64,000 bases of DNA from Phaeodactylibacter sp. (GTDB taxonomy: Bacteria; Bacteroidota; Bacteroidia; Chitinophagales; Saprospiraceae): positions 158,405 through 222,404 of the forward strand of contig NZ_JALEGS010000068.1 of the NCBI RefSeq assembly GCF_022763345.1, read 5' to 3'. The notes under the pieces were generated by a model. That model did not search any database. It was given only the letters and a program-made list of their open reading frames with translations, and had not been told where the DNA came from. A program made the translations under genes and the position numbers. Positions 59,777 to 64,000 of the stretch are shown here, piece after piece. Within the stretch, counting starts at the first letter, position 1; each line of letters begins with the position of its first letter.

Positions 59777-60445
59777 ATGAGTATTAAGACACTCATAGCC
59801 GATGACCATCCTATCTTTCTGGAAGGCTTAAAGTGCCTACTTCGGCAAGAGGCATTTAGCTTTCTTGAAGTCGTTGATGTAGCGACCAATGGAGTTGAGG
59901 CCTATCAAAAAGTAAAGCAGCAAAATCCTGACCTGTTACTCATAGATATGAATATGCCGGAGATGGATGGCCCGGAGGTGATCAAACGCCTGAGAAAAGA
60001 AGGCACGGAGATACAAGTTTTAGTCCTGAGCATGTATGATCAGCCCCGGTTGGTCCGAACGGCGTTTAAGGCTGGCGCAGATGCTTACCTGCTCAAAAAT
60101 AAGGCGCCGGGAGAGTTGAAAAAAGCCCTGTCAGCGCTCCAGAAAAAAGAAACCTATTTTGGGAATGGCGTATTCCTTAATGAGACTGGCCGTCGCAAAC
60201 GATTCAAGGCTGCCGATGCCTCCTATGAGCGCTCAGATCAGTATGTCAATCAGCATCTGCTTACCAAAAGAGAGCTTGAAATCCTGAACCTGATTGCAGA
60301 AGCACTCAGCAATAAAGAAATCGGTAAACGGCTGTTCATTAGTGATCAAACGGTAGGGGTCCACAGAAAGAATATTATGCGTAAACTAGGGGTGACGAAC
60401 ACGGCAGGCTTGATCAAGGCGGCCCATGATCATGCATTGATTTGA
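59777..60445 (+). CDS. NarL/FixJ-type response regulator transcription factor
   Basis: A 222-aa two-domain regulator. The receiver domain (1-125) has acidic residues in IADDHP, the phosphoacceptor Asp57 (LLLIDMNMPEMDG), Ser in VLSMYD and Lys107 (YLLKNK). The LuxR-type HTH (~158-215) has LTKRELEILNLIAEALSNKE and QTVGVHRKNIMRKLG. It should bind DNA when phosphorylated. No histidine kinase is adjacent, so it is an orphan in this window. It is immediately upstream of, and co-directional with, the giant surface-protein gene, which may be a target. Confidence 0.95.
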   Translation: MSIKTLIADDHPIFLEGLKCLLRQEAFSFLEVVDVATNGVEAYQKVKQQNPDLLLIDMNMPEMDGPEVIKRLRKEGTEIQVLVLSMYDQPRLVRTAFKAGADAYLLKNKAPGELKKALSALQKKETYFGNGVFLNETGRRKRFKAADASYERSDQYVNQHLLTKRELEILNLIAEALSNKEIGKRLFISDQTVGVHRKNIMRKLGVTNTAGLIKAAHDHALI

Positions 60446-60978
60446 GATTTACCCCATTTAGGGTATAAAAGTTTCTACCTAAAGTTTTATATTTGTATTC
60501 TAATAAATTGCATTTGAAACAAAGGACAAAAAATCCAAAAACTATTTTCCGCCATTAAAGAGTGTGGTATTTAGTTGGTTTTATGTTTTGTCTTTTTACA
60601 TTTGTCTGAATAATACAAGACTCCCATGAATCAAGAGCATATCAGTAGTTCTACTGGTTTCCTTCTTTGTATTTCATGCCCAAACGAAAAGACAATTTCT
60701 TTCACGAAACATCTGACACACATAGATGTTACCAGACACTGAACAGCGCTTATGCCTTGGTTTACCAGGCGATAAGCTTTATTTGTTTAAGTAAGTTCCG
60801 CTGTAATGGTATTACGTTATCAGCGTTTCGATATTTAAGGTACGACGACCCCGTTTTAAAACAGACCTAAGCATTTGATGATACCTAGTTTAAATGTACA
60901 ATGGTGCATTCTCAAGTATCGCACAATAATTTTTAACGACCTTTTTTAATCTAATTATTTCAAACAAATCGTGATCTT
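60446..60978. other. Long AT-rich leader of the giant surface-protein gene
   Basis: 533 bp without a convincing gene; the short frames here have no support. It contains a good Bacteroidota-type promoter (60575-60604) and therefore a probable ~370-nt untranslated leader before the ATG at 60979. A second TATATTTG lies at about 60489-60496. No clear hairpin terminator was seen after the response regulator. Confidence 0.55.
60575..60604 (+). promoter_or_regulatory. Bacteroidota-type promoter of the giant surface-protein gene
   Basis: TTG at 60575-60577, a 19-bp spacer and TACATTTG at 60597-60604 fit the -33 TTG / -7 TAnnTTTG consensus of the Bacteroidota primary sigma factor. It is the best promoter match I noticed in the window. 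Transcription would start near 60611. Confidence 0.6.
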
Positions 60979-63900
60979 ATGGAAAAAACGAAGTTTACAT
61001 TCGTTTCTCCATCTCAGCTAGTAAGCGTACTTACGTTCGCACTGTTGACTTTCCTGGGCCTTCCACAGGCTTTTGCACAGGACTGTCCGGCACCATCGAA
61101 CGTAGATGTAAGCTACAACTGTGATGGAGTAGTTGTATTGGACTGGGACATTACTGACCCAGATGGTCTGGTACAGACTTACACCGTTGACATCGAGAAT
61201 GGCAACCAGCCGGTTGTCGACTTTGTCAACATGACCTCCACTGAGCTGACTATTGTTGCAGGTACCCTGACACCAGGCACGACCTACAACTACGCAATCA
61301 CTGCGAACTGTGCAGCTTCCAATGTTTCATCTGCAACTGGCCAAATTGAAGGCGCGGACATTCAGAACCGCCAGCCTTCTATTGTTCTTGTAGATACAAC
61401 AAACCCTTACTGTCCTGATGATGAAACCAGTGGTACTATCACTGTGGAAGTAGAGGATGATGGATGTGGAGCAACTTATGACATCTCTTTAGGCGGCACT
61501 ACTTTCTTTGGCGTTCAAGCTGAACAGGAAGTAACGTTCACTGGTCTGACTGCAGCACCAGGCGGCACAACCTACACGGTTGGTCTTGATCTTGGTAATG
61601 CAGGCGGTTGCAACTACGACACAGACGAGACCGGCTGTGTTTCTTCTGTTGACTTAGATGTAACCCTTACTCCACAGGATAATGCAGCACCTGATCTTAA
61701 TGTGACTGCAGCCGGTGGAATCGATCTGGGCTCAGGAGCAACGCTTACCTATACTCCGCCAGAGGGCGAGTGTGGCGTGCAGTTGCTTTGGTCTGTCTTT
61801 CCCTTTGACGACTGCGATAGCCCATCTGAAATTGACTTTGAAGTTACGATCGAAAATGATCTTGAGCCTGCGGTTAATCCTACTGCAAGCTTCACTCAGG
61901 ATGTAGTTGATGCAGCTTATGCACTCAATATTTTTGCTGCTACTGGTACAAACACTATCACCATTAGTGCTACAGATGCCAACGGCAACAACACTACAAT
62001 TGAGTTTGAAGTCGAAGTTATAGACGCACGTGCACCTGAAATTTATGGTCCTGGCGATATCAGCGTTGAAATTCCTGCTTGTCAGGATGGCGGCGTTCCG
62101 GTAAACTGGACTGTTTCTGCTGTTGACGATTGTGACCTTGACGTAGACCTGGTTATCGATGCTGGAAACACAGATCCTGCTATCACAGGTAGCGGCGGTG
62201 TACTCGGTGTGGGTACCTATGACGTAGCTTACACGGCTACTGACGACTACGGCAACAGCTCTAACTACAGCTTTGTAGTAGATGTAACTCAGGCTGCCAG
62301 CCCTGCTCCAATTGTAGACATTTCTGGCAATGGGCAGTTCTCAGTACCTGCTTGTGCTGATGATGTGTTGGCTACTTTCTCTGGCAATATCTATGATTGT
62401 GATATTGTAGATGGCGGTGTAGCACCAGGAGACATTCAAGTCAATGCAGTTGGTTTGACGGCTGGTGCTCAAGCTGAGCTCTTCGTGACTTTCGTTAATG
62501 CGCAGGAAGACTTTGCATACTTTGAGGTAACAGGTGTGATGACTCCAGGTGAATACATCGTTGTGTTCAGTTACCGTGATGTATCTGTCGACCATGGCGT
62601 AACTGTTGTACAGGATGCCAACCAGCCTGCAACAATTACTATGCCTGGCAACCTGAGCTTCCTTGAGCCTGCATGTACTGCTGGTGCTGATTTGAGCTTC
62701 CAGGTGCAGATCACAGATGATTGTGACTTTGACCTTTCTGGTGCTACTTTCACACTGAACGGTGCGGCTGCTCCAGCAATTGATGCGGGTGCATCTGATC
62801 CGGAAGCTGGTCTGTATGTATGGAATCTGTCTGGTATCCCAGCGGGCTCTTACACACTGGTTGCTACCTACGAAGACAACGATGGTGCAGTTTCAGAAGG
62901 CACGGCTACCTTCACGGTAACCGACCAGCCTGACAACGCTGCTCCGGTTATCGTATACCCATCTCAGAACTACAATATTGCACTTGACCCATGCGGTGAC
63001 CCAGTGCATATGCTGGTGTTCAACGTATCTGCTATCGATAACTGCGATGGCGACGTTACTCCAGATGTTTCTGTTAGTGGCGCTGCTACCTTAGTAGCTG
63101 GCGCTGGCAACACATTCGTTCTTGCTGCTCCTGCTAACATGGGGCCATACACCGTGACGATCGAAGCGGAAGATGCAGCTGGTAACAGCCGCACGGAGAC
63201 CTTCACTGTTAGCGTTACTCAGGAGGCTGCTCCTGTAGCAAATCTGGCATGTAATGACAATATCAATGTTACGCTTGATGACAACTGCTCTCGCGTAATT
63301 ACCGCAGATATGGTACTCGAAGGCAACTTCGGCTGTGCCACTGAGGATGATTTCATAATTAACATCGTCAACGATGATGACCCATCTAACGGCAATATCC
63401 TTGACGGTCATGGTCAGTTCATCTATGAGATTACCACTGGAACCGGAGCGTTCGATGGTTTTGTAGGCGCTTTCGCGCCGTCGAACTGGAATGTTATCCA
63501 ATTTGACCCAGCTGACCCGGCTGATGTTGACTTTACTCAGGACCAGCTGACCATTACTACTGGTGCTGATGACGGTGCAGTAGTTTCTATTGCTGCTCCT
63601 TTTGCAACTACAGTTACTTTCGATTATGCTTGGCAACAGGAAGCTATCTTTGTTGATGATATCATTATTATCGATGTAGATGGAACGATTCTATTGAATG
63701 TTGACTTTGACAACGATATCGTGAATACTGGTTCTGGCTCTATCAGCGAGGACATTCCAGCAGGTGCTCAAATTATCTTCACTGTTGAGGGTGACGGCTT
63801 CCAAACAAGTGGCAATGACTCCTTCTTGGAAGTTACAAACTTCACCTTTACCTCAACCGCAGACCTTGGCGCAGGCTTCGAGCCATGCTGGGGCTATGTT

Positions 63901-64000
63901 ACCGGCGAAGACAAGACAGCACCAGTTGTTGATTGCCCAGACGACACAGACGTAGCGACAATCTCTGAGTCTGTACAGAAGATCCAGGGCGCCCTGGAGA
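60979..64000 (+). CDS. Giant secreted adhesin-like protein with FN3 and HYR/Ig-like repeats (5' part)
   Basis: The frame is open from ATG 60979 to the window end (1007 codons, incomplete). It begins MEKTKFTFVSPSQLVSVLTF followed by ALLTFLGLPQAFAQ, a signal peptide of about 34 residues. An FN3-like domain follows (CPAPSNVDVSYNCDGVVVLD). Then come many ~90-residue Cys-containing Ig/HYR-like repeats with motifs such as DDCDLDVDL, DNCDGDVTPD and ATDDYGNSSNYSF. This resembles very long SprB-like or multi-HYR surface proteins of Bacteroidota used in adhesion or gliding; a T9SS domain would be expected at the unseen C-terminus. Codons are biased to GCT/GGT/GTT/ACT, unlike neighbouring genes, suggesting high expression. 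Confidence 0.88.
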   Translation, partial: MEKTKFTFVSPSQLVSVLTFALLTFLGLPQAFAQDCPAPSNVDVSYNCDGVVVLDWDITDPDGLVQTYTVDIENGNQPVVDFVNMTSTELTIVAGTLTPGTTYNYAITANCAASNVSSATGQIEGADIQNRQPSIVLVDTTNPYCPDDETSGTITVEVEDDGCGATYDISLGGTTFFGVQAEQEVTFTGLTAAPGGTTYTVGLDLGNAGGCNYDTDETGCVSSVDLDVTLTPQDNAAPDLNVTAAGGIDLGSGATLTYTPPEGECGVQLLWSVFPFDDCDSPSEIDFEVTIENDLEPAVNPTASFTQDVVDAAYALNIFAATGTNTITISATDANGNNTTIEFEVEVIDARAPEIYGPGDISVEIPACQDGGVPVNWTVSAVDDCDLDVDLVIDAGNTDPAITGSGGVLGVGTYDVAYTATDDYGNSSNYSFVVDVTQAASPAPIVDISGNGQFSVPACADDVLATFSGNIYDCDIVDGGVAPGDIQVNAVGLTAGAQAELFVTFVNAQEDFAYFEVTGVMTPGEYIVVFSYRDVSVDHGVTVVQDANQPATITMPGNLSFLEPACTAGADLSFQVQITDDCDFDLSGATFTLNGAAAPAIDAGASDPEAGLYVWNLSGIPAGSYTLVATYEDNDGAVSEGTATFTVTDQPDNAAPVIVYPSQNYNIALDPCGDPVHMLVFNVSAIDNCDGDVTPDVSVSGAATLVAGAGNTFVLAAPANMGPYTVTIEAEDAAGNSRTETFTVSVTQEAAPVANLACNDNINVTLDDNCSRVITADMVLEGNFGCATEDDFIINIVNDDDPSNGNILDGHGQFIYEITTGTGAFDGFVGAFAPSNWNVIQFDPADPADVDFTQDQLTITTGADDGAVVSIAAPFATTVTFDYAWQQEAIFVDDIIIIDVDGTILLNVDFDNDIVNTGSGSISEDIPAGAQIIFTVEGDGFQTSGNDSFLEVTNFTFTSTADLGAGFEPCWGYVTGEDKTAPVVDCPDDTDVATISESVQKIQGALE

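Noticed and set aside
60667..60870. 67-codon frame in the adhesin leader
   Set aside because: AT-rich, no family, no ribosome-binding context, and inside the presumed untranslated leader.

Overview
The window looks like a chromosomal segment of a Bacteroidota bacterium, probably a marine or sludge Saprospiria (Lewinella / Phaeodactylibacter / Haliscomenobacter-like). The support is: several large exported proteins ending in type IX secretion (T9SS) type A sorting domains; four reprolysin-like metalloproteases; a very long repeat adhesin; DUF5777, DUF3109 and DUF2214 proteins; few recognisable Shine-Dalgarno sites; and Bacteroidota-type promoter elements (TTG / TAnnTTTG). The lineage is inferred from protein families only. 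No rRNA, tRNA or CRISPR array was recognised.

Layout. 0-1 kb: end of a DUF3109 gene and an RpiB/LacAB-type isomerase, both on the minus strand. 1.1-14.2 kb: a tightly coupled four-gene operon of giant proteins without signal peptides (1122, 1159, 1476 and 592 aa). The first carries a DUF6603-like beta-rich region; the others resemble, from memory, a widespread but functionally undescribed set of large bacterial proteins. This is the best candidate here for an undescribed system. It stops against a truncated AAA/DUF4143 ATPase gene. 14.2-21.0 kb: a visibly AT-richer stretch with a secreted metalloprotease, a repeat-bearing intergenic region, and an operon of two CX4CH (haem-like) exported proteins plus a DUF5777 barrel. 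21-36 kb: mixed membrane, envelope and metabolic genes. These are a degenerate MtfA-like peptidase, a DUF2214 protein, a bestrophin channel, a GluR0-like glutamate-gated K+ channel, a metallophosphoesterase, an M14 carboxypeptidase, an operon with a double D-Ala-D-Ala-ligase/PASTA fusion, a lipoprotein and an FtsX-type permease, then a MATE transporter and QueE. 36-47.5 kb: three consecutive metalloprotease paralogues on the minus strand, the last two clearly a recent tandem duplication. 47.7-59.3 kb: a UvrD/AddA-like helicase, a delta-60-repeat/dockerin secreted protein, dCTP deaminase, a small exported protein, a WD40 plus GH113-like lipoprotein pair, and a phosphopantetheinyl transferase. 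59.8-64 kb: an orphan NarL-type response regulator, then the 5' part of a giant HYR/Ig-like surface protein that runs off the window.

How the genes work together. The dominant theme is export through Sec and T9SS: proteases, carboxypeptidase, delta-60 protein and adhesin, as expected of a particle-attached, protein-degrading bacterium. The four-gene cassette stands apart. Its proteins have no export signals, three of the four junctions are overlapping or nearly so, and it lies beside a gene relic, so it looks like a self-contained cytoplasmic module placed at a variable site.
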